From Rhizobium altiplani (GTDB lineage Bacteria; Pseudomonadota; Alphaproteobacteria; Rhizobiales; Rhizobiaceae): a stretch of 64,000 nucleotides of DNA. The stretch covers positions 1 through 64,000 of the forward strand of contig NZ_LNCD01000070.1 in NCBI RefSeq assembly GCF_001542405.1, read 5' to 3'. The notes under the pieces were generated by a model, which saw only the letters and a program-made list of their open reading frames with translations, was not told where the DNA came from and ran no database searches. The position numbers and the translations under genes are program-made. Below are positions 56,217 through 64,000 of this stretch, piece after piece. Positions within the stretch are counted from its first letter, which is position 1, and each line of letters begins with the position of its first letter.

Positions 56217-59200
56217 TCAGGCAATCTCGCGCAGTTGTTCGGCGGTCTGAAGATCGACCGACACGAGCTGCGATACCCCCTGCTCCGCCATCGTCACGCC
56301 GAACAGCCTGTTCATGCGCGCCATGGTGATCGGATTATGTGTGATGATGACGAAACGCGTCTCGGTGGAGGCAGCCATTTCGTCCATCAGGTTGCAATAG
56401 CGCTCGACATTGTGGTCATCGAGCGGGGCGTCCACTTCGTCCAGCACGCAGATCGGGGCCGGATTGGTCAGGAAGACGGCAAAGATCAGTGCCATTGCCG
56501 TCAGCGCCTGCTCGCCGCCCGAAAGGAGCGTCATCGTCTGCGGCTTCTTGCCCGGCGGACGGGCGAGAATTTCCAGGCCTGCATCGAGCGGATCATCGGA
56601 TTCGATCAGTTGCAGTTCGGCCGTTCCTCCGCCGAAAAGATGGGTGAAAAGGCGCTGGAACTGGCCGTTGACCACGTCGAACGCGGCGAGCAGGCGCTCG
56701 CGACCCTCGCGATTGAGGCTCTGGATCGCGCCACGCAACTTGCGGATCGCATCGATCACGTCGTCGCGTTCCTTGATCAGCGCCTCGAGCTTCCCGCTCA
56801 GTTCCTTCTGTTCTTCGTCGGCGCGCAGGTTGACGGCGCCAAGGCGCTCGCGCTCCATCTTGAGGCGTTCGAGTTCGCGCTCGACCTCGCGAAGATCGGG
56901 TGCTGCCTGCAGCGACTCAAGTCCGGCAAGCCGAAGCGCCTCGTGCGGCGCAACGTTCAGCGCCTCACGAATTCGGGCCTCGGTTTCCTGTCGCTTTTCG
57001 CGCGCCGAGACCAGCCGCTCTTCGGCGCGACCGCGGCGCTCGCGGCTTTCGGCGAGTTCGGAAAGCGCTGTCGCGGCCTTGTGGTCGGCGTCACGCTGGA
57101 CGAGATCGGCTTCAGCAAGCACATCGGCCGCGTGGCGACGTGCTTCCTCGGCCTTCTGGAGTTCGGTCAAGAGCGCGCGGCGCTTGTCGTCGAACTCATC
57201 GGGCGCCATTTCGAGCTCAGACGCTTCCTCCCGCGCCTCCTCCTCGCGGTCGCGAAGTGTCGCGATGTGGTCCTCGGCACTGGCAGCGCGCTGGCGCCAG
57301 GTCTCGCGCTCCTGCCCGACGGCAATGATGCGGCGCTGACGGGCTTCGTTCTCGCGGTTCAGGCTTTCATGGCGTGCCCGCGCTTCTGCAAGTGCGCCAC
57401 GATCGGTCGCGACTTCCGCCTGCTGCGCTTGAAGCCGTACGTCGATCGCCGTCAAATCAGGGGCGTCTTCCAACTCGATCCGGGCGTTCTCTTCCTGGAT
57501 CGAGAGATCTTGAAGCTGGATCTGAAGCTGGCTGACAGATTCTGTAATGACATCACGGCGGCGGATGAGATCGCCAGAGGCCCGCTCGGCCGCTGCCAGC
57601 GCTTCGCGCGCCTCGGCGAGTTGCCGCGCGGATATACGGCTCTTCTCGCGCGCCTCGGCGAGGCGCTGTTCCTGAAGTCGGATGGCATCGGCCGCACTCG
57701 CCAGGCGTTCCTCCGCTTCATCAAGTATGTCGCGGGCAAGCGCGGCTTCGCTTTCCAGTTCGGCGAGCCGGTTCTTCTGTGCCAGCCGGAGTGCCGCCGC
57801 ACTCGGCGCATCCGCGCCGGTGACATGGCCGTCCCATCGATAGACGGCGCCCTCCTTGGTCACCAGGCGTTGGCCTGGCTTGAGGTCCCTCATCAGGGTT
57901 GCCGCATCCGAACCGGAGACGAGGCCGATCTGCTTCAGGCGGCGCATCAGTGCCGCAGGAGCGCGCACATGGTCGATCAGCGGCGTCGCGCCAGCCGGCA
58001 ATGCCGGGTCGGCGGCACCGTCACCATGGCCGGACCAATGCACCGGCGCCTTAGGATCGAGCGGGGATTCGATGTCGTCGCCAAGGGCCGCACCGAGCGC
58101 CGTCTCAAAGCCGCGATCGACGCGAAGTTCATCGGCAACCGGTGCAAATTCGCCTGCCGCGGCACCGGCAGCCAGCATGCGCGAAATGGTCCGGGCTTCC
58201 GTTTCGATGGCGTTCAGCTTCGCACGCGCCTGATCGACAGGCGATCGGGAAAGAGCCTCGGTCTGGCGGGCAGCGGCCAAGGCCTGCTCGAGGCCCTGGA
58301 TTGCGGCTTCCGCCTCGTCAAGAGCCTGCTCGCCCGCCTCGACCACGTCCCGCTTCTCGTCCGGATCGGGCAGGCTGGAAATCTTCTCCCCGATGGCCGA
58401 CAGCTCGCGGTTGGCCTCATCCATCTGCCGTTCAAGGCGCATCTTGCGATCGGCAAGGTCGCGAATGGCGCGCTCGAGCTGGTTGCGCCCGGCTGCAGCC
58501 TCGGCGCGTTCGGCTGTCAACGCGGTAAAAGTGCGCTCACTGTCGGCGAGCTTTGCGGCAGCCTCCTCGAAGGCCTCGCGTGTCTCCTCGGCAAAACGGC
58601 CGGAATCGGCAAGAATCTCAGTGATCTCGCTCTCTTCGGCATCCAGCCGCGCCAGGATTTCGGCGTTATCGGCAACCAGCCGCTCCTCGCGGCGGATATC
58701 CTCGCCGAGCTGCGCAAGACGGCGGGTCAGTTCGTCGCGACGGCGCAGGATGCGGTTGGCATCCTCCTCGAGCTGGGTCTTGGCGATCTGCAGGCGCTGC
58801 AACGCGGCAGCGGCGCGTGCTTGGGCGTCCCGCAATTCCGGCAGCTTCAGGCTTGCAATGCCCTGAACCTTGGCGGCCTCCATCTGCATCTGCGCCTTTT
58901 CGGCGACGATGACGGTGGCCTGATTGAGCGCGCTATCGGCCTCGGCTTCGGCCTCCTTGGCCTGAACCCAGCGGATGTGCAGAAGAAGCGCCTCGCGGGC
59001 GCGTATATCCGCGGACAGCGACTTGAAACGGCTTGCCTGGCGGGCCTGACGCTTCAGGCTCTCGATCTGGCTCTCCAGTTGAGAAGTCACGTCGTCGAGA
59101 CGTTCAAGATTGCTTTCGGCGGCACGCAGGCGAAGCTCGGCTTCGTGACGGCGCGAATGCAGGCCTGATATGCCGGCTGCCTCTTCAAGCAACTGGCGGC

Positions 59201-59678
59201 GGGCCTGCGGCTTTGCCGAGATCAACTCGCCGATCCGTCCTTGCCCGACCATGGACGGCGAACGGGCGCCGGTGGAGGCGTCAGCAAAGAGAAGCTGTAC
59301 GTCCTTGGCGCGGCTTTCCTTGCCGTTGATGCGGTAGATCGATCCCTGCTCCCGCTCGATGCGGCGCGTGACCTGGATCTCGTCGCTGTCGTTGAAGGCA
59401 GCGGGCGCCGTACGCTCGGCATTGTCGAGATAGAGTGCTACTTCAGCGGTGTTGCGGGCGGGACGATTGCCGGAGCCGGAGAAGATGACATCGTCCATGC
59501 CGGACGCGCGCATGTTCTTGTAGGAATTCTCGCCCATCACCCAGCGGAGCGCTTCGACGAGGTTCGACTTGCCGCAGCCGTTCGGGCCGACGATACCGGT
59601 CAGTCCGCGCTCGATGATGAATTCGGTGGGTTCGACGAAGGACTTGAAGCCGACGACGCGAAGCTTGTTGAACTTCAT
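56217..59678 (-). CDS. smc: Chromosome segregation protein SMC
   Basis: A 1153-residue SMC ATPase: Walker [10 protein letters not shown] (31-39), long coiled coils split by a hinge near the middle ([10 protein letters not shown] to GDAAPSAAAL region), the signature [17 protein letters not shown] and Walker [15 protein letters not shown]. It forms the SMC-ScpAB condensin that organises the chromosome. Start at 59678 gives the family [14 protein letters not shown]. Confidence 0.96.
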   Translation of the reverse strand: MKFNKLRVVGFKSFVEPTEFIIERGLTGIVGPNGCGKSNLVEALRWVMGENSYKNMRASGMDDVIFSGSGNRPARNTAEVALYLDNAERTAPAAFNDSDEIQVTRRIEREQGSIYRINGKESRAKDVQLLFADASTGARSPSMVGQGRIGELISAKPQARRQLLEEAAGISGLHSRRHEAELRLRAAESNLERLDDVTSQLESQIESLKRQARQASRFKSLSADIRAREALLLHIRWVQAKEAEAEADSALNQATVIVAEKAQMQMEAAKVQGIASLKLPELRDAQARAAAALQRLQIAKTQLEEDANRILRRRDELTRRLAQLGEDIRREERLVADNAEILARLDAEESEITEILADSGRFAEETREAFEEAAAKLADSERTFTALTAERAEAAAGRNQLERAIRDLADRKMRLERQMDEANRELSAIGEKISSLPDPDEKRDVVEAGEQALDEAEAAIQGLEQALAAARQTEALSRSPVDQARAKLNAIETEARTISRMLAAGAAAGEFAPVADELRVDRGFETALGAALGDDIESPLDPKAPVHWSGHGDGAADPALPAGATPLIDHVRAPAALMRRLKQIGLVSGSDAATLMRDLKPGQRLVTKEGAVYRWDGHVTGADAPSAAALRLAQKNRLAELESEAALARDILDEAEERLASAADAIRLQEQRLAEAREKSRISARQLAEAREALAAAERASGDLIRRRDVITESVSQLQIQLQDLSIQEENARIELEDAPDLTAIDVRLQAQQAEVATDRGALAEARARHESLNRENEARQRRIIAVGQERETWRQRAASAEDHIATLRDREEEAREEASELEMAPDEFDDKRRALLTELQKAEEARRHAADVLAEADLVQRDADHKAATALSELAESRERRGRAEERLVSAREKRQETEARIREALNVAPHEALRLAGLESLQAAPDLREVERELERLKMERERLGAVNLRADEEQKELSGKLEALIKERDDVIDAIRKLRGAIQSLNREGRERLLAAFDVVNGQFQRLFTHLFGGGTAELQLIESDDPLDAGLEILARPPGKKPQTMTLLSGGEQALTAMALIFAVFLTNPAPICVLDEVDAPLDDHNVERYCNLMDEMAASTETRFVIITHNPITMARMNRLFGVTMAEQGVSQLVSVDLQTAEQLREIA

Positions 59679-59756
59679 GCCGCGTCCCCGCGCCTGATAA
59701 AGCAAAAGACGGGCGTACGGCTTCCGCCGTCGCCCGTCGATCGGATACGGTTCAGA

Positions 59757-60449
59757 TTAGAGCAGGCTGTCGATAAGGGCCGACATGGTGTCAACCGTCA
59801 TGTCTCCAGAAAAGCGCTTGCCGTTGATGAGGAACGTCGGCGTGGCATTCACGCCAAACTCCTTGGAACCTCGTTCCCGCGTTGCGTTCACTTCATCCAG
59901 CAGCTTCTGGTTCGTCAAGCACTTCGTGAAGCTATCCTCAGTAAATCCAGCAAGTTTGGCCATCTGCAGCAGTGCAGCGCGGCCGTCATCGGCAGCGGCC
60001 CAGGTCTGCTGCTGCTTGAAGAGCATGGATACCATCGCGAAATACTGTTCCGGCGTGCTCATTTCTTCCGGCTTCGGCGGATTGCAGCGGGCCAGCATGA
60101 AGGCGGCAGCGGCGCGCGGATCAAAGGGGAATTCGCGGATGATGAAGCGGACCTTGCCGGTGTCGACATACTTCTTCCTGATCGCGTCGAAGGTCGTCGT
60201 GTGGAAGTGAGCGCAGTGCGGGCAGGTCATCGACATGTATTCGACGATCGTTACCGGGGCGTCTTCCTTGCCAAGCACCATTTCCGGCAGCGCGCCCGGC
60301 TTCAGCACGGCGGCCATGTCGACCTCGCCATCGGGCTGAGGCACTTCGACAGCGGCATGCGCGCTACTGAAAACCGCCAGGGTCGCGGTCGCGGCAGCCA
60401 CGCCGCCCAGAAGCTGGCGTTTCGTCAGTTGCATTTCAGAAATCGGCAT
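59757..60449 (-). CDS. DsbA-family thiol-disulfide oxidoreductase
   Basis: A 230-residue exported thioredoxin-fold protein. The leader KRQLLGGVAAATATLAVFSSAHA is Tat-like; the active site CPHC is Cys76/Cys79 in MSMTCPHCAHFHT, and cis-Pro in NATPTFLING. It probably oxidises or isomerises periplasmic proteins. The gene lies between dciA and smc as in other Rhizobiaceae. Confidence 0.88.
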   Translation of the reverse strand: MPISEMQLTKRQLLGGVAAATATLAVFSSAHAAVEVPQPDGEVDMAAVLKPGALPEMVLGKEDAPVTIVEYMSMTCPHCAHFHTTTFDAIRKKYVDTGKVRFIIREFPFDPRAAAAFMLARCNPPKPEEMSTPEQYFAMVSMLFKQQQTWAAADDGRAALLQMAKLAGFTEDSFTKCLTNQKLLDEVNATRERGSKEFGVNATPTFLINGKRFSGDMTVDTMSALIDSLL

Positions 60450-60609
60450 GAAGGTCCCCATAAATGAGAGTAGTGGCTGTGAGTCCGATATAGCGCCTCG
60501 AAGTCCTGAACAAGACACGGCTCGCGAACTTTCTTCAAAGAATTGTGACCTTGGTTGGACAGCCCGATTAAATTGCGGACAGAATTGCAGGGCCAACACT
60601 TGGAAGGCG

Positions 60610-61098
60610 TTAGCGACCGCGCTTGCCCAGCACGGCCGTGCCGAGCCGCTTCACGGCTTCGCGCAGCTTATCGCCCTCGATCCCCTCCATCATATCCTCC
60701 AGCTTTGCCGCAGCCGCCCCCTTCAAGGGAGGAGGCGTGCGGGAGCGCTTCACCACCGGATAGACGGGTTTCTGGACGATACGGATCTGGTGGACGGCGG
60801 CAAATCCGAAGAAGCTGTTGACGCGCTGGATCAACTCGCCTTGCGCATGGGTCAAAAACAGCGCGCGTGCGCCCTCGCAGGCGATCGTGAGCACACCGGG
60901 CCGAAAGCTGCCCTCGTCGTTGCCGCGCGCCCAGGCAATCTTTTCCGGACGCGTGCAGTCGGCGAACTCTGCACCGGCGATTTCATCCCACGAGCCGAGC
61001 AGCGCCGTGTTGATTCCGGCGCGGCGCGCCAGCACGGGATCGATCAGCCCGTTGGCCAATTCGGAGATCTGCTTTTCACCTTTGCGTGGATAACTCAT
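60610..61098 (-). CDS. DciA-like protein (DUF721)
   Basis: A 162-residue DUF721 protein, relatives of the DnaB-helicase loader DciA. The conserved block is WDEIAGAEFADCTRPEKIAWAR with VLTIACEGARALFLTHAQGELIQRVNSFFG. Likely involved in replication initiation (inferred from the family). Divergent from mutY. Confidence 0.85.
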   Translation of the reverse strand: MSYPRKGEKQISELANGLIDPVLARRAGINTALLGSWDEIAGAEFADCTRPEKIAWARGNDEGSFRPGVLTIACEGARALFLTHAQGELIQRVNSFFGFAAVHQIRIVQKPVYPVVKRSRTPPPLKGAAAAKLEDMMEGIEGDKLREAVKRLGTAVLGKRGR

Positions 61099-61192
61099 CG
61101 AAACCTTCAGATCGCGCTGCGTTCAGGCACCACTGCCTTGATCGCGCGGCATTGCTTCGCCAAGTATAGGGCACTTCCCCTCACGACGGCAA

Positions 61193-62287
61193 ATGATGAC
61201 ATCGACGACACTGGACGCGCCAGCCGCCAAGCCCCTTCTCGACTGGTACGACCGCCACCATCGCGATCTGCCATGGCGCGTCTCGCCGCCGATGGCGGCG
61301 CGCGGCATCAAGGCCGATCCCTATCACGTCTGGCTTTCCGAGGTGATGCTGCAGCAGACGACGGTGCCGGCGGTGAAACCCTACTTCGCCAATTTCCTGG
61401 CACGCTGGCCGAGCGTGCGCGACCTCGCCGATGCCGCCAGCGAAGACGTTATGGCGGCCTGGGCCGGGCTTGGATACTACGCCCGCGCCCGCAACCTCAA
61501 GAAATGCGCCGAGGCCGTCGCGTCCGATCATAACGGCATCTTTCCAGATACCGAGGAGGGGCTGAAGTCGCTTCCCGGCATCGGGGACTATACGGCGGCC
61601 GCGGTGGCGGCGATAGCCTTCAACCGGCAGGCAGCCGTGATGGATGGCAACGTCGAGCGGGTGATCTCGCGCCTTTACGCGATCGCTACGCCCCTACCCG
61701 CTGCCAAACCATTGATGAAACAGAAGGTGGCTCTGCTGACGCCGCAGGATCGGCCCGGCGACTTTGCGCAGGCAATGATGGATCTCGGCGCCACGATCTG
61801 CACGCCGAAGCGGCCCGCCTGTTCGCTCTGTCCCTTCAGGGGATCCTGCGAGACGCTGCGCCTGCACGATCCCGAGCACTTTCCGGTCAAGGCTGCCAAG
61901 AAGGAAAAGCCGCTCCGCCAGGGCGCAGCCTTTATTGCGGTCACCGCGGATGGTGACGTTCTGTTGCGGCGGCGCACCGAGAGCGGCCTGCTCGGCGGCA
62001 TGACGGAAGTGCCGACGACCAACTGGACGGCGCGGCAGGACGGGGAAACCTCGGCCGATGCTGCGCCTTTCCCGGCTGCCTGGGAGCCTTGCGGGACCAT
62101 CACCCACGTCTTCACCCATTTCGAGCTCAGGCTGTCGATTTACCGCGTCGCGATCCCCTCGCGAATTCAAACGGATAACGGTTGGTGGGAGCCGGTTACA
62201 AATCTTGACTCGCGGGCACTGCCGACCGTCATGAAAAAAGCAATCACCGCGGCTATCCCGCTCGCGTTCAAACATGCCAAGGATTGA
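61193..62287 (+). CDS. mutY: A/G-specific adenine DNA glycosylase
   Basis: A 364-residue MutY: the helix-hairpin-helix GIGDYTAAAVAAIAF, catalytic Glu in WLSEVMLQQT and Asp in VMDGNVERVISR, the iron-sulfur cysteines in CTPKRPACSLCPFRGSC, and a C-terminal NUDIX-like domain. It removes adenine opposite 8-oxoguanine. Confidence 0.96.
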   Translation: MMTSTTLDAPAAKPLLDWYDRHHRDLPWRVSPPMAARGIKADPYHVWLSEVMLQQTTVPAVKPYFANFLARWPSVRDLADAASEDVMAAWAGLGYYARARNLKKCAEAVASDHNGIFPDTEEGLKSLPGIGDYTAAAVAAIAFNRQAAVMDGNVERVISRLYAIATPLPAAKPLMKQKVALLTPQDRPGDFAQAMMDLGATICTPKRPACSLCPFRGSCETLRLHDPEHFPVKAAKKEKPLRQGAAFIAVTADGDVLLRRRTESGLLGGMTEVPTTNWTARQDGETSADAAPFPAAWEPCGTITHVFTHFELRLSIYRVAIPSRIQTDNGWWEPVTNLDSRALPTVMKKAITAAIPLAFKHAKD

Positions 62288-62290
62288 TCG

Positions 62291-62899
62291 ATGCCCATCG
62301 ACCATATTGTCTTCGACATTGGAAAAGTACTCATCCATTACGATCCGAATATTCCGTTCAGCCGCCTCATTCCCGATGAGGCCGAACGCAAGTGGTTTTT
62401 CGAGAATGTCTGCACTCATGACTGGAACGTCGAGCAGGATCGCGGCCGCACCTGGGAGGAAGCTGAAGCCCTGCTGATCGAGGTTCATCCGGATCGCGAG
62501 GAGCATATCCGGGCCTTCCGCAAATACTGGCACGAGATGGTCCCCCTCTCCTACGACGACAGCGTCACCATCATGGAAGGCCTGATTGCCGATGGCCAGG
62601 ACGTGACGATGCTGACGAACTTCGCTTCCGACACCTTCCGCGAAGCGCAGGTCCGCTTTCCGTTCCTGACGAAGCCGCGCGGCGTTACCGTTTCCGGCGA
62701 CGTCGGTCTCATCAAGCCCGACATCGCGATCTACGAAACACACGCCAAGAGCTTCGGCCTCAATCCGGCGGCGACAATCTTCATCGATGACTCCGCCCCC
62801 AACGTCGAAGGCGCCAAGGCGGCCGGCTGGGATGCGGTTCTCTTCACCGGCGCCGACAAGCTGCGCGCCGATCTTGCAGCGCGCGGCGTGAGGCTCTGA
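62291..62899 (+). CDS. HAD family hydrolase
   Basis: A 202-residue HAD-superfamily phosphatase. Motif I is VFDIGKVLIHYD, in which the usual second Asp is lost (DIGKV rather than DxDxT), like epoxide-hydrolase-N/YihX relatives; LTNFASDTF is motif II, and FIDDSAPNVEGAKAAGW motif IV. Follows mutY after 3 nt. Confidence 0.87.
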   Translation: MPIDHIVFDIGKVLIHYDPNIPFSRLIPDEAERKWFFENVCTHDWNVEQDRGRTWEEAEALLIEVHPDREEHIRAFRKYWHEMVPLSYDDSVTIMEGLIADGQDVTMLTNFASDTFREAQVRFPFLTKPRGVTVSGDVGLIKPDIAIYETHAKSFGLNPAATIFIDDSAPNVEGAKAAGWDAVLFTGADKLRADLAARGVRL

Positions 62900-62901
62900 C
62901 G

Positions 62902-63267
62902 ATGGCATTCGATCCGGTTGAGGAAATCAAACGCTTTCACGGCGCGATCAACGCGCTCGACTTCGATATGATCGAGGACTATTTCGCGGACGACGCGACC
63001 TATGTCTCGAACGGGGTCGGAAGCCTGTCGGGGCGGGCTGAGATCATGGTCGCCTTCCGCAAGTATTTCGACGACTACCCGGACCAGACGGCAATCAACA
63101 CGCTGGTCGAGAAGGTCAGCCCAAATGCCGGCCGCGCCGTGTGGTCCGTTCGCGCAACGCACAGCAAGACGGGCAAGCCACTCGTCCGGGAAGGCGAAGA
63201 GACGATCACCTTCAACGACGACGGTCGTGTCACTCACGTCGAGGTGACGGACTATCAGGCGTTTTGA
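62902..63267 (+). CDS. SnoaL/NTF2-like protein
   Basis: A 121-residue NTF2-fold protein (IKRFHGAINALDFDMIEDYFADDATYVSNGVGSLSGRAEI) of the SnoaL-like group, often a small enzyme or ligand-binding protein. Starts 2 nt after the HAD stop. Its 3' end overlaps the convergent membrane gene by 13 nt. Confidence 0.82.
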   Translation: MAFDPVEEIKRFHGAINALDFDMIEDYFADDATYVSNGVGSLSGRAEIMVAFRKYFDDYPDQTAINTLVEKVSPNAGRAVWSVRATHSKTGKPLVREGEETITFNDDGRVTHVEVTDYQAF

Positions 63268-63722
63268 AAGAACGCTGCGGAAAGATAAAAAGCGAGTACG
63301 AAGAAGAGCCACAGGTCGGAGAGCATCGCGATCTTCCTCGACCTGTTTCTCGGCCGCTCGAGAAGATGCTTCAGACCGGCGAGCCCGTAGAAAAGGCAGG
63401 CGGTGATCGCTGCCGGGACAATCCACCGCGGCTCGAAGAGGCTGAATATGCCAAGCATGCCGATCGAGAGATTGCCGAAGCCGATCTCCTGCACCAATGC
63501 CTGCGCCTTGTGATCGGTGACACCGAAGATCGTCTCCGCAGTGAAGGCCGGGTTGATGATCTGCTTCAGGCTTGCCACGAGCAGTCGCAGGCCGACACCC
63601 CAAAAGACGAACCATTTCCCGACGAGGAAGACGACGTTGGCGTCCGCGCTCCAATGGGCTTCGGCGGCAACCGAACCCAGCGGCAGGACAAGCATCAGCA
63701 ACAGTATGATCGCAAGATACAT
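63255..63722 (-). CDS. DUF6790-like membrane protein
   Basis: A 155-residue protein with four hydrophobic helices (MYLAIILLLMLVLPLGSVA, FLVGKWFVFWGVGLRLLVASL, IPAAITACLFYGLAGLKH, SDLWLFFVLAFYLSAAFF) and the family-like QIINPAFTAETIFGVTDHKAQALVQEIGFGN. Function unknown. Overlaps the SnoaL-like gene end by 13 nt. Confidence 0.7.
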   Translation of the reverse strand: MYLAIILLLMLVLPLGSVAAEAHWSADANVVFLVGKWFVFWGVGLRLLVASLKQIINPAFTAETIFGVTDHKAQALVQEIGFGNLSIGMLGIFSLFEPRWIVPAAITACLFYGLAGLKHLLERPRNRSRKIAMLSDLWLFFVLAFYLSAAFFQNA

Positions 63723-63803
63723 GGCGGGGTCCTTGCCTCTTTCAGATCATCAGCCGCCGATACATGACACGGAATTGCGCTGCCGCGCGAGCCAAAATGA
63801 AGA

Positions 63804-63829
63804 GCGCCCGGGGTGTTGATCCCGGGCGC
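63804..63829 (-). terminator. Second hairpin downstream of ccrM
   Basis: GCGCCCGGG (63804-63812) and CCCGGGCGC (63821-63829) form a perfect 9-bp stem, followed by TCTTCATTTT on the minus strand. Probable terminator of ccrM. Confidence 0.7.
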
Positions 63830-63833
63830 CAGG

Positions 63834-63873
63834 CCTTCTTCCGTAACTGGAGGTACAAAACACCGGAAGAAGG
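63834..63873 (-). terminator. First hairpin downstream of ccrM
   Basis: CCTTCTTCCG (63834-63843) and CGGAAGAAGG (63864-63873) form a perfect 10-bp stem with a 20-nt loop, 26 nt past the ccrM stop and just before the GC-rich hairpin. Confidence 0.55.
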
Positions 63874-63899
63874 GAGTCTCGATCAGGTCGAGGCGCGCG

Positions 63900-64000
63900 T
63901 CATTCCGCCTTTGCCAGATCACTGCGGATCACGGACCGCAATTCGTCGATCGGGCGCAGGGACTGCCCGTCATCGAAGTGCCAGAATGTCCATCCGTTGC
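63900..64000 (-). CDS. ccrM: CcrM DNA adenine methyltransferase, C-terminal fragment
   Basis: Only the last 32 codons are in the window, ending at 63900: GWTFWHFDDGQSLRPIDELR followed by SVIRSDLAKAE. This matches the C-terminal tail of CcrM, the cell-cycle methylase of GANTC sites, and its position beside a HAD gene and mutY fits the rhizobial gene order. The call rests on a short segment. Confidence 0.75.
   Translation of the reverse strand, partial: NGWTFWHFDDGQSLRPIDELRSVIRSDLAKAE

Noticed and set aside
56235..59168. 977-codon plus-strand open frame opposite smc
   Set aside because: Antisense shadow of smc, whose Walker A, signature and Walker B motifs fix the coding strand.
63695..63922. 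75-codon minus-strand open frame next to ccrM
   Set aside because: It spans the two hairpins downstream of ccrM and has no family traits.

Overview
The window reads as a chromosomal segment of an alphaproteobacterium of the order Rhizobiales, most likely a Rhizobiaceae member of the Sinorhizobium/Ensifer/Rhizobium type. The evidence is the high GC content, the gene order ppdK - smc - dsbA-like - dciA - mutY - HAD hydrolase - ccrM at the right end, the betI/betB/betA cluster close to cysH-cysD-cysN, an Rhizobium etli-type L-asparaginase, and rhizobial small proteins. The genus is recalled from known gene orders and was not searched. No rRNA, CRISPR array, prophage or insertion sequence was seen. 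Two tRNA genes (Pro-CGG and Gln-TTG) are present.

Layout. 1-7.7 kb is the first 2565 codons of a giant minus-strand type I-secreted repeat protein, with no stop before the left edge. 8-15.6 kb is a stress region: a DUF899/DUF1579/VOC operon opposite a MarR regulator, a RES-Xre toxin-antitoxin pair, ohr/ohrR, a BTAD-TPR regulator and a secreted VWA protein. 15.7-21.2 kb has two tandem L,D-transpeptidase lipoproteins, an exported alpha/beta hydrolase, and a coupled DNA exonuclease/ATP-dependent ligase repair pair. 21.3-36.6 kb is a mixed accessory stretch: Tat-exported beta-helix protein, GSTs, LysR, DeoR with a DUF4406 enzyme, asparaginase, a Cys-cluster regulator opposite an MFS exporter, a SET-like MFS gene, a quinone oxidoreductase, an EAL-CBS-GGDEF protein, a lone ParD antitoxin and HdeD.

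36.7-46.6 kb is metabolic: betI-betB-betA (choline to glycine betaine, without betC), a DUF6644/DUF6152 pair, an Rrf2 regulator opposite cysH-cysD-cysN (assimilatory sulfate reduction), and a ureidoglycine aminohydrolase. 46.7-53.2 kb holds small hypothetical, lipoprotein and tRNA genes plus a cupin/metallo-hydrolase pair. 53.1-64 kb is core: ppdK, smc, a DsbA-like oxidoreductase, dciA, mutY, a HAD hydrolase and the 3' end of ccrM.

Regulatory sites are unusually readable. They include an OhrR box, palindromes at the MarR, BetI, LysR and toxin-antitoxin promoters, a symmetrical four-half-site array in front of the DeoR gene, and an inverted repeat over the cysH -10 box. The items most worth a second look are the DeoR array, a 38-nt duplicated scrap of the quinone oxidoreductase gene that flanks the SET-like MFS gene and forms part of a hairpin, the structured RNA region between smc and ppdK, the alternative hairpins between the Rrf2 gene and cysH, and the MarR-DUF899-DUF1579-VOC module. 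I did not find a clear wholly new multi-gene system.
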